A stretch of DNA of 64,000 nt from NCBI GenBank assembly GCA_025360005.1, contig JANYDA010000042.1:1-64000 (forward strand), in the 5' to 3' direction. Source of the stretch: Fibrobacteria bacterium. GTDB lineage: Bacteria > Fibrobacterota > Fibrobacteria > UBA11236. Under the pieces are notes generated by a model. It was not told the DNA's origin. It made no database searches and saw only the letters and a program-made list of their open reading frames with translations. Each line of letters opens with the position of its first letter. Positions within the stretch are counted from its first letter, which is position 1. Shown piece after piece: positions 17,386 through 27,713 of the stretch. The position numbers were made by a program, and so were the translations under genes.

Positions 17386-20300
17386 TTACTCTTCCCCTTC
17401 CCGGGGACGCGGGAAGTAGGCCGTGAAGGTGCTGCCGGCGCCGGGAGCGCTTTCCACTTCCACCCTGCCGTGATGCAGTTCCACCAGCTTCTTGGTAATG
17501 ACCAGCCCCAGGCCGGAGCCGGGGTAATGGCGCGCCGATCCCGAATCCAATTGCTGGAACTGCTGGAACAGTTTGCCCAGGTCCTCTTTGCGGATGCCGA
17601 TCCCCTGATCGATAACCTGCAGGCGGATGCCGCCTTCCGCATCCGAAACGGTCCTTACGTAAACCTCGCCGCCTTGCTTGGAAAACTTGATGGCGTTGGA
17701 GACCAGGTTGTAGAGCACCTGGCGCACCTTGCCTCCGTCCAGTAAACCCGTTTCCGACTCCGGGTCCGATGAGACATGCACGGTCACGCCTTTTCCCATG
17801 GCCATGGGCATCAGGATGTCGCACACCTCGCGCATGGCGGAGAGCACGTGGATCTCTTCCCGGAACAATTGCATCTTACCGGCCTCGATCTTGGCCAGGT
17901 CCAACACGTCGTTGATGAGCCGCAGCAGGTGCATGCCGCCGTCGAGGATATCGCCCAGGTATTCGGTCTGCTTTTCGTTGACGTGCCCGGCCTTGCGGTC
18001 GATGAGCAATTGCGAGAAGCCGATGATGGCGTTAAGGGGCGTCCGCAATTCATGCGACATGTTCGCCAGGAATTCGCTCTTCATGCGGCTGGCTTCCTGG
18101 ATGCGCAGGTTCTGCTCCGAGAGTTCCTGGTTCTTGCGGCTGGTCTCTTGCTGCCGCTGCCGCTCAATGGCGATGGCGGCCAGATCGGAAGCGGTTTCCA
18201 TCAGTTTCTGATCATAAGCGGCGGGTGGGCCGGGCTCCGGATAGAAAAGAGCGAATACTCCCAGCACCTGTCCGAAGGAGCCGCGGATGGGGCGCGCGGC
18301 ACAGGCCCGGAATCCATTGGCGATGGCTTCCTTCCCGCCCTGGCGCCAATCCGGATCCTTGCCGATATCCGGAATGCTGGCGTATTCCTTGGTGAGGGCG
18401 GATCGGCCCGGTACGCCGCCTTCCCCGTCGATGGGGAAGGAAGGGGCCTGCTCGCGGAAGGCGGGAGCGATATTGGGCGCGGACAGCCAGCGCAGGCGCC
18501 GGGTCTCCGCATCCAACTGCAAGACGCAGCCTTTGCCGCCCACGGATTCCTTTTCCACGTATTGGATCAGGTTGTCCAGCACGTCCTGCAGGTGCCGGCC
18601 GGAAGCCACCATGGCCAGCGTCCGCTTCTGGCAGGCGAGCAGGATTTCCGCCTGCTTGCGCTCGGTGATATCCGAAATGGTCCCTACGAATCCGATGACG
18701 TCCCCGTCCGGGGCCTTGTCGGCGAGGGCGTTGCCCATCACCCATACGGTATGGTTGTCGCCGCGGCGCATGCGGTATTCCGCCTGGAACGGCAGCCCGC
18801 GCGCGGCGGCGGTTTGCCACGAGTCCTTAACCCGGGCCATATCCGCGGGATGTACCAGGAAGGTTACCGTGGTCCCCAATACCTTATCCTGGGACAAGCC
18901 GAGCAGCCCGCAAAGATAGTCGTTGACGTAGGTGCATCGGCCGCGCACATCGGCGCGGTACAGCCCCACCGGGGAGACCGCGGCCAGGGTGCGGTAGCGT
19001 TCTTCGCTGTGGCGCAGCCTGTCGAGGGTTTCCAGCTTTTCCGTGATGTCGTTGGCAAGGGCGATGGCGGCGCCTTTCCCGGAAAGCTCGATGTAATGAT
19101 GGTACACTTCCGCGTGGATGATGGAGCCGTCCTTGCGCCGATGACGGCGGACGCCCTTGGTTTCCCGTTCCTCGATGAGCCGTTCCATGGCCGCGTGCAA
19201 CAGAGGGATGTCTTCTTCAAGCCAGAGATCCTTCATGGTCCCGGCCAGGAACTCGTCGCGCGTGAAACCGTATTTACCGATGGCGGCCTCATTGACGTCC
19301 AGGAACCCCAGGGTAGAGGTATCGTACAGCCACATGGGCTGGGGATTGTTCAGGAACAATTGCCGGTAGCGTTCCTCCGAATCGCGCAGCGCGAACTCGG
19401 CCTGTTTGCGGGCGGTGATGTCCAGCATGGCGCCCAGCATGCGCACGGGCGCGCCCGCCTCCCCGCGCACCACGTAGCCGCGCTCGTAGATATGGCCGGT
19501 GGATCCGTCCTTGCGGCTGATGCGGTACTCCCGTACCCAGGTGTCCGTCCCGCCTTCCGAGACCTGCTGGAACGCCGTCAGCACACGCTCGCGATCTTCC
19601 GGATGCAGGCGCTTTTTCCAGGCGTCCATGCTGGGCGCCATGCGATCGGAATCGTACCCGAACATCTGGAAGGCGCGCTCGTTCCACCAGGTATCCCCGC
19701 TTACCGGCTTGTACTCCCACACGGCGTCGTTGGTGGCCTGCGCGATCAACTCGAAGCGCTCCACGCTTTGGCGCAGCACCTCGCGGTTGCGGCGCTCCTC
19801 GGTGACGTTCTCGAAAGCCACCGCCACGTTATCGTTGGGCAGCGGAATAATCTTGGCGGTGTAATGGCCGGCGGGATCGCGGCTGTCCCCGTAGGCGATT
19901 TCCCCCAGGTCCAGGGATTCTCCGGTAGCGATCACGTGCAGGCATTTGGCGGTAAGCCCCAGATCATAGATGGCCGGGAAGGCCTCCTGCATGGTTTTGC
20001 CGATCACGTCATCGATGGAGAGTCCGGTCATGCGCGCGGCCGCGGCGTTGGTGGCCAGGAGGCGGAAACGGGCCTGTTCGGTGGGGCCTTCCAACTGCCA
20101 CACGAATAATCCCGCCTGGATATTGCGGAAGATGTCCGCGAAGACGCGGATGCGTGCCTCCGCCTTCTCGCGCTCGGTGATCTCCAGGGAGATGCCGCCG
20201 ATGAGCCGTTGCCCATGCCGGCCCTGGAACGGGAATTTGCTCACCCACCAGGTCCGCATCACGCCGTCCGCGGTCGGGGCCTTCTCCACGAACTCCATTG

Positions 20301-21240
20301 TCCTTCCGCTCTCCAAAACGACGCGATCGGAATCGCTGATCATTTTGAGCATTTCCGGGCGGCATACTTCGAGCCTGCGCCCGATTTCCGGGTCCATGGC
20401 CTGGAAGCCGAACTTTTCCGACATGGAGCGGTTGAGGTAGAGGTAGTCGTTGTTCTCGTCCTTGATGAAGGCCATCAAAGGGCTGTGGTCCATGAAGGTC
20501 TGGAAGCGCTCTTCGCTTTCGCGCAGATTCTCCGCCGCCTCCATGCGGCTGGAAATGTCGCGCGCCACCACCAGGCGGCATTCCTCTCCGTCCAATGGAA
20601 TCGAAAGGGAGGCGACCTCCAGGGGGATTTCCATGCCGTCGTGCCGGCGAAAGCGCATGGTGCGCCGGACGGTGGCGAGTCCGCGCTGATAGAGATCTTC
20701 CACGCGGCCTTCCACCGCCTCCCGCGATTCCGGCGCGAACAGGCCGGCCACGGGTTTGCCCACCAGGAAGGAGGAGTCCGCGGCGGCGGAAAGCTTCACC
20801 GCGGCGGAATTGCCCCAGATCACCTTGCCTTTGGCGTGGATGAGGATCGCATCCGGGATCATCTCCAGGATGTCCAGGATCTGGTCTTCGATAGGAGACG
20901 ATTTGCGGGGGGAGCCGCCGTTCAAATGCACCAGGGCGGCGGCTTGGGCGGACAGGCCCGCCAGGATCGGGGCCTGCTCGGGGGACACCTCCGTGACCAT
21001 GCGGTTGAGCAAAGTAAGCGTCCCCAGCGGAGAACCCGCCTGATCGTCGATGGGGATGACGGTTTTATAGGGAAAGGTTTCGGGGGATTCCGGACCGGCC
21101 ACGGCCACCAGCCGGGAGATGCCGTCATCCAGGATATGGATGGTTGCGGAAGGAGTGCCGCAGATGCGGGCGGCCAGGACGGCGAGATCGGTAAGGGCTT
21201 TGTCGATGACTCCGGCGTTCGATCGGGCGGTTGCCGTCAT
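17386..21240 (-). CDS. Cytoplasmic multi-PAS/GAF sensor histidine kinase
   Basis: The 1284-residue kinase lacks transmembrane helices. It starts with a degenerate GAF-like region (1-115), then about six PAS domains recognisable from 'ESEERF', 'SVERFE' and 'DSEERYR' starts (roughly 125-870), a GAF domain (about 870-1035) and the kinase core. The phospho-acceptor is His1063 in Met-Ser-His-Glu-Leu-Arg-Thr-Pro-Leu-Asn; N, G1 and G2 boxes follow ('NLVSNAIKFS', 'DQGIGI', 'GSGLGL'). The gene lies 12 bases after the OmpR-type regulator and probably pairs with it. The signal is intracellular and unknown. Confidence 0.88.
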   Translation of the reverse strand: MTATARSNAGVIDKALTDLAVLAARICGTPSATIHILDDGISRLVAVAGPESPETFPYKTVIPIDDQAGSPLGTLTLLNRMVTEVSPEQAPILAGLSAQAAALVHLNGGSPRKSSPIEDQILDILEMIPDAILIHAKGKVIWGNSAAVKLSAAADSSFLVGKPVAGLFAPESREAVEGRVEDLYQRGLATVRRTMRFRRHDGMEIPLEVASLSIPLDGEECRLVVARDISSRMEAAENLRESEERFQTFMDHSPLMAFIKDENNDYLYLNRSMSEKFGFQAMDPEIGRRLEVCRPEMLKMISDSDRVVLESGRTMEFVEKAPTADGVMRTWWVSKFPFQGRHGQRLIGGISLEITEREKAEARIRVFADIFRNIQAGLFVWQLEGPTEQARFRLLATNAAAARMTGLSIDDVIGKTMQEAFPAIYDLGLTAKCLHVIATGESLDLGEIAYGDSRDPAGHYTAKIIPLPNDNVAVAFENVTEERRNREVLRQSVERFELIAQATNDAVWEYKPVSGDTWWNERAFQMFGYDSDRMAPSMDAWKKRLHPEDRERVLTAFQQVSEGGTDTWVREYRISRKDGSTGHIYERGYVVRGEAGAPVRMLGAMLDITARKQAEFALRDSEERYRQLFLNNPQPMWLYDTSTLGFLDVNEAAIGKYGFTRDEFLAGTMKDLWLEEDIPLLHAAMERLIEERETKGVRRHRRKDGSIIHAEVYHHYIELSGKGAAIALANDITEKLETLDRLRHSEERYRTLAAVSPVGLYRADVRGRCTYVNDYLCGLLGLSQDKVLGTTVTFLVHPADMARVKDSWQTAAARGLPFQAEYRMRRGDNHTVWVMGNALADKAPDGDVIGFVGTISDITERKQAEILLACQKRTLAMVASGRHLQDVLDNLIQYVEKESVGGKGCVLQLDAETRRLRWLSAPNIAPAFREQAPSFPIDGEGGVPGRSALTKEYASIPDIGKDPDWRQGGKEAIANGFRACAARPIRGSFGQVLGVFALFYPEPGPPAAYDQKLMETASDLAAIAIERQRQQETSRKNQELSEQNLRIQEASRMKSEFLANMSHELRTPLNAIIGFSQLLIDRKAGHVNEKQTEYLGDILDGGMHLLRLINDVLDLAKIEAGKMQLFREEIHVLSAMREVCDILMPMAMGKGVTVHVSSDPESETGLLDGGKVRQVLYNLVSNAIKFSKQGGEVYVRTVSDAEGGIRLQVIDQGIGIRKEDLGKLFQQFQQLDSGSARHYPGSGLGLVITKKLVELHHGRVEVESAPGAGSTFTAYFPRPREGEE

Positions 21241-21252
21241 TTGCCGGTTACC

Positions 21253-21996
21253 TCAGTTTTCGAATCGGTAGCCTAAGCCGGGCACGTTGACGATCTTCTT
21301 GCCCAATTCCGGACCCAATTTGCTCCGCAAGGAGGAAACGTGGACCTTGACCGTGTGCGAATCGACGGGAGCGGAAGCGCCGTAGCCCCAGACCGTGTGG
21401 TAGAGTTGGGTGGTATAGACCACTTGCCCGCGCTTGCGGAGCAAGGCGGTGAGCAGATCGAACTCTTTGCGGGTAAGCGCGATGGGCTGGCCGGAAACGA
21501 GCACTTTGCGGGCCTTGACGTCCAACGCCAGGCCTTCCGCCTGCAATACGTCCGCCAACTCCTCTGCGGAAGCATAGCGGCGCAGCACCGCGCGCACCTT
21601 GGCCACGAGCAGCTCATTCGAGATCGGCTTCAGGATATAATCGTCCGCGCCTTCCTCGAATCCCTGCAATTGGAATTCCTCGTCCGTCTGCGCGCCGGAA
21701 AGCAGGATCACGGGTATGGAGCTGGTGTAGGGCTGGGCCTTCAGCTTTTGCGTCAGGACGATGCCGCTTTGATCCCCCAAAACCACGTCCATGAGGATGA
21801 GATTGGGCTGATGGGTTTTCGCCAGATTGAGGACATCGTTCAAATCCTCGGCGGCGATGACCACGAATTTTTCTTCCTCCAACACCACCTTCACCATTTT
21901 TCGGAAAGAAGGATTGTCCTCGACGATGAGGATCTTGGTGTCTGGACGTGTGGCGCCTTCTTGGGGAGTTGTGCTGCCTTGGGGGTTCTGCGACAT
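21253..21996 (-). CDS. OmpR-family response regulator
   Basis: This 247-residue regulator has a receiver domain (about 20-135) with acidic pocket Glu26-Asp27, phospho-acceptor Asp70 in 'LILMDVVLG' and the Lys in 'YILKPIS'. It is joined to a winged helix (about 150-246) ending 'SSLRSKLGPELGKKIVNVPGLGYRFEN'. ATG at 21996 is preferred since AGGAAAG precedes it and the first 20 residues are a disordered Gln/Thr/Pro leader. It is the first gene of a two-gene unit with the PAS kinase. Confidence 0.9.
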   Translation of the reverse strand: MSQNPQGSTTPQEGATRPDTKILIVEDNPSFRKMVKVVLEEEKFVVIAAEDLNDVLNLAKTHQPNLILMDVVLGDQSGIVLTQKLKAQPYTSSIPVILLSGAQTDEEFQLQGFEEGADDYILKPISNELLVAKVRAVLRRYASAEELADVLQAEGLALDVKARKVLVSGQPIALTRKEFDLLTALLRKRGQVVYTTQLYHTVWGYGASAPVDSHTVKVHVSSLRSKLGPELGKKIVNVPGLGYRFEN

Positions 21997-22222
21997 TATA
22001 AAGCTTTCCTTGATCCTGATTTGGCGGAGAGGGAGATTGGGACTTGGGTCCACCGTTTATCCGCGCACGAGACCTGAAATTTAGTTGAATAAAAGCCCGG
22101 GTACCAACCTTTTGTCCAGAGCGTAACAAGCCTGACCATCTCAAGCCAGTGATAAAGAGTAAAGATACCTAAATGGATCCTACCCTGCGCAAAAATCCAA
22201 AAAGGCTGTCCCGCGGAACCGT

Positions 22223-25200
22223 TCAGGAGGCGGTCCTCAACCTGATTTCCGCTGCGCTGTCCAATGCGTGCCCCGGCAGCACCCGCATCTCGCCGCCTTC
22301 CAGCACCGCCACGGGTTCTCCGTCACGGAAGAGTACGCGGTTCTTGCGGGTGGCGGCGGCCCGCGGACCCGGCGTCAATATTCCCTGGAGATTGGCGGGA
22401 TCGGCGGCGCTCAAGGAGAGCAAGGCCCCCGTTTTTTCCTTTTTGCGCAATAGCCGCAGCATGCTGAGGGCCTCCGGCAGGGCGAACTGTTCGCCATAGA
22501 ATCCCTCCACAAAGCGGCCGCCGCGGATTTCACCCCTCGCTTCCAGCAATCGCAAGGCCCGGACCAGATCCCGCCAGGGCGGTGCCAGGTTTTCCCGATC
22601 CGCCAATTTTCGGAAGAGCACCCCGTATCGCCGCAAAAGGACGCGGGCGATGGCTTCGTTGCCGTCCGGTCCGGGAATTTTGGCAAGATCCTTCTGAAGG
22701 TTGCCGGTATGCCGCGATCGCCCGGTGTCGCCTCCATCCCTCGCACCCCGGCCATCCCGCAACAAGGACCAGCGACCCGATCGCTCCAGTCCGGCCGCGG
22801 TTTGTTGCCCGGAGCCGGACAGCAAGGCGCGCAATCCCCGGAACCCGTCCGAGGTCAGCCATCCCAAGGTCACCAGCTCGGCGATGGCCTCGCGCGCTTC
22901 CGCCGCGGAGAGTCCGGTATCCCAGAGCAGGTCCCGCCAAAAGGAAGCGCCGCGTTTGCGAAGATGTTCCAAGAGCCGTTGGGCCGGAGCGCCTTCCGGT
23001 TCCGGAAGCAGAGGTCCCTGCGTTGTCCGGCTTGCCCCATCTGCCACGGCCAGCCAATGTTCCAGGTTCTCCCGGCCCAGAAAAGCGATGGGCGTGGCCT
23101 TGACGGGCCCGGGCTTGCGGCCCTCCACGCCGTGCGGCTGCACTCCGGGCCGGATGCGTCCCCAGATGAAGTTGCCCGAGAGGGATTGCTGATCGAGCCA
23201 GCCGGGCTCGTACCGGGCCAGGCGGGCGGGCAGGATCTCCTTCTCCCAGGCCGCGCAAGGGGCCTCGAATCCTTCCAAGCGCGCCAGCGCCGTTTCCACG
23301 CCGTCCGGGCCGGCCGGTTTATCATGCGGATCCGCGTGGCCGGGGGCCGGAGCGTACCCTATCGGATTGGCGCTGCCGGTATCCAATCCTTGCCAGGAGA
23401 AAAGGAAGCGCAGATAGTCCGCGGTGGATACGGGTTCGATTTCCCGGCGCAGTTTGGCCAAGGTATAACGATGGATGCGGGCCAGCAGGCGGCGCTCGCA
23501 CCACTCCACGCCCGGCCCCGCTTCGGTGCCGCCTGGCCCCGCTTCGGCACCGGCCCGCTCGGCTTGCGCGCCTCCCATGCTTTCCGTAAACCTGCCGCGC
23601 AGGATGAAGCCTTCCTGCTCCAGCGCCAGCAGCGCCATCTCTACGCGTTGGGAGCGTATGCCCAGCGAGAGGGTAATGTCCGCGTTACGGGTGGGACCCA
23701 GGGACTCCATGCGTCCGCGCACCATTTCCACCAAGGCCTCCTCTTCCGTCCAGATCCTGCCGTTGGGCGGGAGCGCGGTCCCGGTCCATATCGGTTCCGC
23801 TCCCGGGAAGGCCGCCAGGGCCTGCTGCAAGCGTTCGGCGGCGACCCAAATGGAACCGGCCCCGGACGCTGCGCGCATGCATGCGACGCGGTTGTCCGCT
23901 TGCAGGATTTCCAGATAAGGGATCCATTCCGCGATTTCCTTTTCGGTGAGGAATCCCGTCAGCATCAGCGCATCGTGCAACTCGTCCGAGCCGCGCACCT
24001 GCGGCCAGGCTTCCGCGCGCACGGCCGCGATGGCCAACGGATCCAGGCGGCCCAAATCCCCGGCCTCGGCGGGATCCAGGTAGCGTCGGCTTTGGATGGC
24101 GCGCGTGCGGCGTTCTTCCAGGGGCGCATCGTCCAGGAAAGCATAGGGACGGGCGTTGATGATTTCCTGGGACAGGGGAGAGGGCTCCTTGAGATCGCGG
24201 GCTTCCAGCCCCAGGCGCCCCGCTTCGATTTCCTTCAGCAGGCTCTCCAGGCTTTCGATGTCCATGGCCTCGTGGAGGCAATCGCTGATGGTCTGCCGCA
24301 CCAGGGGATGATCGGGCACTTCGCGTTCGCCCTGGATGTTCTCGAAGCAGGCGCGTTGATCGGGGAAGACCAGCGCCACCAGATCCTCCGCTGCCATGCG
24401 CTGCAATTGCGGCGGCACCTTCTTACCGTTGCGGTTGCGTTGGATGGCCAGCGCGCGCGTGGCGTTCCAGCGCCAGCGCACCTCGAACATGGGCGCGTCC
24501 AGCAGGGCCTGGATCAGGATATGCCGCACGCTGCCGGAACGGAGATATTGGAACACCTCTTCCAGCGGGAAGCTGTGCGTGGCGCCCAGCGAGAGGATGA
24601 TGCCGTCCTCGGTGGCGGCGGCTTGCAATTCGAAATTGAATTTCTTGCAGAAGCGTTTGCGCAGGGCCAGGCCCCAGGCCCGGTTTAGGCGGCTGCCGAA
24701 GGGGGAATGCAGGACCATATGCATGTCGCCCGCATCGTCGAAGAAGCGTTCCAGGACCAGGGTTTCCCGGGTGGGCATCACGCCCAGGGAGAGTTTCGCC
24801 GAGGCCAGGTAGTCCAGGATCTGATCGGCCGCCTCCGTGGGAACGCCGATTTCCGAAACCAGGTATTCCAGCGCGGGGCGTTTCCACGCCGCTTCAGGCG
24901 CCGAGCCTTGGCTTTCCGCATGCGCCTGTAACACCGCGGTTTCCCCCAAGCGTACCGAAATCTCATGGCGCAGGCGCGAGACGGCCTGGGAGAATTCCTG
25001 GCTGCGGCCGGGCGCTTCCCCGAACCAGAAGGGTATGGTGGGCGGTTGCCCATGGGCATCGGCCACGCGCACGGTGCCGCCTTCCAGGCGGATGATTTGC
25101 CAACTGTTGTTGCCCAGCTGGAAAATGTCCCCGGCCCGGCTGTCGATGGCGAAGTCCTCGTTCACGGTGCCAAGCAAGGTGTTGCCGGGTTCCAGCTTCA

Positions 25201-26719
25201 CGTCATAGTCGAAGGTGTCCGGGATGGCGCCGCCGTTGGTCAAGGCGGTCAGGCGCGCGCCCGGTCGGCCGCGCAGAAGATCGTTCACGCCGTCCGCATG
25301 CACGTGGGCGGCGCGGCGTCCGCGCCGGGTGGTGAATCCCAGCGACAGCATCTCGGTGATTTCCCGGAAGGTGGCGATCTCCAGATCGCGGAAGGGATAG
25401 GCCTGCTTGAACAGGCGGAACAGATCCTCGCCTTTCCATTCCCGGCAGGCCGTCTCCGCCACGATTTGCTGGGCCAGGATATCCAAGGGCTGCAGGGGGA
25501 TGGTCAAGGTATCCAACTCGCCGCGGCGCACCGCGTCCAGCATGGCGGCGGCTTCGATCAGTTCATCGCGCGTGAGCGGAAACAGGCGGCCTTTGGGCGT
25601 GCCGCCCACGGCATGGCCCGAGCGTCCCACGCGCTGCAGGAAAGCGGCGATGGTCTTGGGGCAGGCGATCTGGATAACCAGATCCACCGATCCGATATCG
25701 ATGCCCAGTTCCAGCGATGCGGTGGCGACCAGGGCGCGCAAGGCGCCGGATTTGAGCCGTTGTTCGGCGCTGAAGCGGCGATCCCGCGAAAGGCTGCCGT
25801 GATGGGCCGCCACTTTATCCTCGCCCAAAGTCTGGCTCAAGCGATGGGCCACGCGCTCGGCCAGCCGGCGCGTGTTTACGAAAAGCAAGGTGGTCTTATG
25901 TTCGGAGATGAGCTGTTCGATGCGCGTATAGACCTCGTCCCACACTTCCGACGCCATGACGGCGGTGAGCGGGGAAAGGGGAATTTCGATTTGCAGATCC
26001 AATTGCCGGCGATGGCCGGTATCGATGACGGTACAATCCGCGCCGCCGGCGAGAAAGCGCGCGACTTCCTCGATGGGCTTTTGGGTGGCGGAGAGGCCGA
26101 TGCGGACCAACGGATCGCCCGCCAAGGCCTGCAGGCGCTCCAGCGACAGGGCGAGATGGGCCCCGCGCTTTTCGCCCACCAGGGCATGGATTTCATCCAC
26201 GATCACGGTGCGCACATGCTTCAGCATGTCGCGACCGCGCTTGCTGGTCAGGAGCAGGAACAGGGATTCCGGCGTGGTGATAAGGATATGCGGATTGGCC
26301 TTGATCATGGCGGCCCGTTCCGCCGGCGGCGTGTCGCCCGTGCGTACGGCCACCCGGATGTCCACCTTGCGCAACTCCGAGTCGAAAATGCGATCCTGGA
26401 TTTCCCGCAAGGGCCTGTTCAGGTTCTTCTCCACGTCATTGCTCAACGCCTTCAACGGCGAAACGTAAAGCACCGTGGTCGCCCGCTCCAAATCGTCCCG
26501 GCGGGATTTTTCCACCAGGTCGTTGAGGATGGTGAGGAATGCGGCGAGGGTTTTACCGGAGCCGGTGGGAGCGGCTATCAAGGTATGCGTGCCCCCGCGG
26601 ATGGCCTCCCAGGCGCGCTCCTGCACCGGAGTGGGAGCGCCCAAGTTGTCCTGGAACCAGGCGGCGATGGCAGGGTGGAACTTGGCGAAGGGATCGGCGC
26701 TGCGGACGGCTTGGATCAT
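22223..26719 (-). CDS. lhr: Lhr-family ATP-dependent DNA helicase
   Basis: At 1498 residues this matches long-form Lhr. The N-terminus has superfamily 2 motifs: Q region, Walker A 'APTGSGKT', 'VDEIHAL', 'GLSATQ' and the motif VI-like 'QRVGRSGHA'. The Lhr-core wedge and the long C-terminal extension with winged-helix segments follow. Lhr unwinds RNA:DNA hybrids and DNA and is damage-linked in several bacteria. A weak copy of the operator found at dnaE2 lies 22-37 bases before its ATG (26741-26756), hinting at SOS control. It stands between the two-component genes and a small unknown gene. Confidence 0.93.
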   Translation of the reverse strand: MIQAVRSADPFAKFHPAIAAWFQDNLGAPTPVQERAWEAIRGGTHTLIAAPTGSGKTLAAFLTILNDLVEKSRRDDLERATTVLYVSPLKALSNDVEKNLNRPLREIQDRIFDSELRKVDIRVAVRTGDTPPAERAAMIKANPHILITTPESLFLLLTSKRGRDMLKHVRTVIVDEIHALVGEKRGAHLALSLERLQALAGDPLVRIGLSATQKPIEEVARFLAGGADCTVIDTGHRRQLDLQIEIPLSPLTAVMASEVWDEVYTRIEQLISEHKTTLLFVNTRRLAERVAHRLSQTLGEDKVAAHHGSLSRDRRFSAEQRLKSGALRALVATASLELGIDIGSVDLVIQIACPKTIAAFLQRVGRSGHAVGGTPKGRLFPLTRDELIEAAAMLDAVRRGELDTLTIPLQPLDILAQQIVAETACREWKGEDLFRLFKQAYPFRDLEIATFREITEMLSLGFTTRRGRRAAHVHADGVNDLLRGRPGARLTALTNGGAIPDTFDYDVKLEPGNTLLGTVNEDFAIDSRAGDIFQLGNNSWQIIRLEGGTVRVADAHGQPPTIPFWFGEAPGRSQEFSQAVSRLRHEISVRLGETAVLQAHAESQGSAPEAAWKRPALEYLVSEIGVPTEAADQILDYLASAKLSLGVMPTRETLVLERFFDDAGDMHMVLHSPFGSRLNRAWGLALRKRFCKKFNFELQAAATEDGIILSLGATHSFPLEEVFQYLRSGSVRHILIQALLDAPMFEVRWRWNATRALAIQRNRNGKKVPPQLQRMAAEDLVALVFPDQRACFENIQGEREVPDHPLVRQTISDCLHEAMDIESLESLLKEIEAGRLGLEARDLKEPSPLSQEIINARPYAFLDDAPLEERRTRAIQSRRYLDPAEAGDLGRLDPLAIAAVRAEAWPQVRGSDELHDALMLTGFLTEKEIAEWIPYLEILQADNRVACMRAASGAGSIWVAAERLQQALAAFPGAEPIWTGTALPPNGRIWTEEEALVEMVRGRMESLGPTRNADITLSLGIRSQRVEMALLALEQEGFILRGRFTESMGGAQAERAGAEAGPGGTEAGPGVEWCERRLLARIHRYTLAKLRREIEPVSTADYLRFLFSWQGLDTGSANPIGYAPAPGHADPHDKPAGPDGVETALARLEGFEAPCAAWEKEILPARLARYEPGWLDQQSLSGNFIWGRIRPGVQPHGVEGRKPGPVKATPIAFLGRENLEHWLAVADGASRTTQGPLLPEPEGAPAQRLLEHLRKRGASFWRDLLWDTGLSAAEAREAIAELVTLGWLTSDGFRGLRALLSGSGQQTAAGLERSGRWSLLRDGRGARDGGDTGRSRHTGNLQKDLAKIPGPDGNEAIARVLLRRYGVLFRKLADRENLAPPWRDLVRALRLLEARGEIRGGRFVEGFYGEQFALPEALSMLRLLRKKEKTGALLSLSAADPANLQGILTPGPRAAATRKNRVLFRDGEPVAVLEGGEMRVLPGHALDSAAEIRLRTAS

Positions 26720-26740
26720 GCCCGGAAAATCTAAATAATA

Positions 26741-26756
26741 CTGCCCGGATGTACAG
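26741..26756 (-). promoter_or_regulatory. Weak LexA-like box upstream of lhr
   Basis: Read on the minus strand the site is CTGTACATCCGGGCAG, 13 of 16 identical to the dnaE2 box at 32761. It ends 21 bases before the lhr ATG, unlike the one-base spacing of the other three. One half-site (CTGTACA) is intact and the other is degenerate, so binding would be weaker if it occurs. Confidence 0.4.
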
Positions 26757-26758
26757 TG

Positions 26759-27160
26759 TTATTTGCCGTCGGCCATCCTTTTTTCCAGCGCCCGGAGGCC
26801 AGGATAATCGTTATCATAAAACAATTTCAATAAGGCCAGGGAATCGTCCAGGCTTACCAGGCCGAAATTGAGGGTGAAGGTCTTCTCCTTACTGACCAAT
26901 CCCAGCAAATTCCATTTATCCAGCACGCGGGCCGTCACCCGCATCCCTTCCGTTTCCGGCATGAGCATGAAAAAGGATTCGCCTTCGTCGAGGAACAGCA
27001 TGAAAGGGGCGATAGGCTCGCCGTCCTCATTGGTCGCAGAGGGTTCGGGGAGCTTCCAATCCATGCCTCGCAGCAGGCTCTCGGCTGCGGTAAAGGGAAC
27101 GGGGGACTGATCCTGATGGGTCTCATCGGACAATTCTAGGAAGTAACGCAATTCGCGCAT
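26759..27160 (-). CDS. Hypothetical protein, 133 residues
   Basis: This acidic soluble protein has no recognised domain. It has two halves of alternating hydrophobic segments ('PFMLFLDEGESFFMLMPETEGMRV', 'TLNFGLVSLDDSLALLKLFYDN') that suggest a small alpha/beta fold. It ends 40 bases before the lhr ATG in the same orientation, but the operator-like site between them suggests separate transcription. Confidence 0.5.
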   Translation of the reverse strand: MRELRYFLELSDETHQDQSPVPFTAAESLLRGMDWKLPEPSATNEDGEPIAPFMLFLDEGESFFMLMPETEGMRVTARVLDKWNLLGLVSKEKTFTLNFGLVSLDDSLALLKLFYDNDYPGLRALEKRMADGK

Positions 27161-27713
27161 GCCTGTCCAGGAAAGTTCGCCTCATTTTCTCTTTCGGAGG
27201 GAGGCAGCGTCAATGGCTTTCCATCTTTCAACTTGTAGGCGTCAAATTCAGGCCATTCCCAGCCTCTACGGGTGGCGGACCCTTTTCCGAATCCGGCGTT
27301 CGAGCTTGCTTTTTCGCGCGCGCCATCGGCGATCCCGCCCCCGGCGAGCAAACCACGGCCATGTGGGCGCGGGATTTTACTATTGCTTGATGCGATTAGA
27401 TGAAATGGATAATCCCATCCGGAATTGAATACTTCACCAAGCGTGTTCTCTTGTCCAAAAAAGTAAAACCGATCAACAGGGATGCGGTAAAGAGGCAATG
27501 AGGGGATTGTAGACTTTCCACTAATCGCAGCGATTATTTCGATCTTTTCGATTCCCAAAATCCCTTGGCAAGAAATATCGCGCCCGCAGCCGAAGACCAG
27601 TCGGTATTATGCATTATTGCCGCGGGGAAGAACTTTAGGACGAACCCATTCCCCTCGGGAGGCGATCCCCCGCCGGGAACGCCTGCAGTCACAGCCGATT
27701 CATAAGGATTTCC
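27161..27713. other. Intergenic region, no convincing gene
   Basis: About 550 bases upstream of the GH74 gene hold one minus-strand frame (27136-27558, 140 codons) that would overlap the preceding gene's start. Its composition (Arg/Gly-rich middle, Pro-Leu-Thr-Leu-Pro-Pro run) looks like translated noncoding repeat rather than a protein. The promoter for the GH74 gene should be here, but no clear elements were seen. Confidence 0.4.

Noticed and set aside
17776-20109. Plus-strand frame of 777 codons antisense to the PAS kinase
   Set aside because: It is the GC-rich shadow of the kinase; the kinase frame shows conserved motifs end to end, while this one is rich in His/Gly/Gln and has no domain.
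22709-26734. Large plus-strand frames (659 and 589 codons) antisense to lhr
   Set aside because: Shadows of the helicase, which has all expected motifs on the minus strand.
27136-27558. Minus-strand frame of 140 codons
   Set aside because: It overlaps the start of the next gene and has repeat-like composition with no domain or translation signal.
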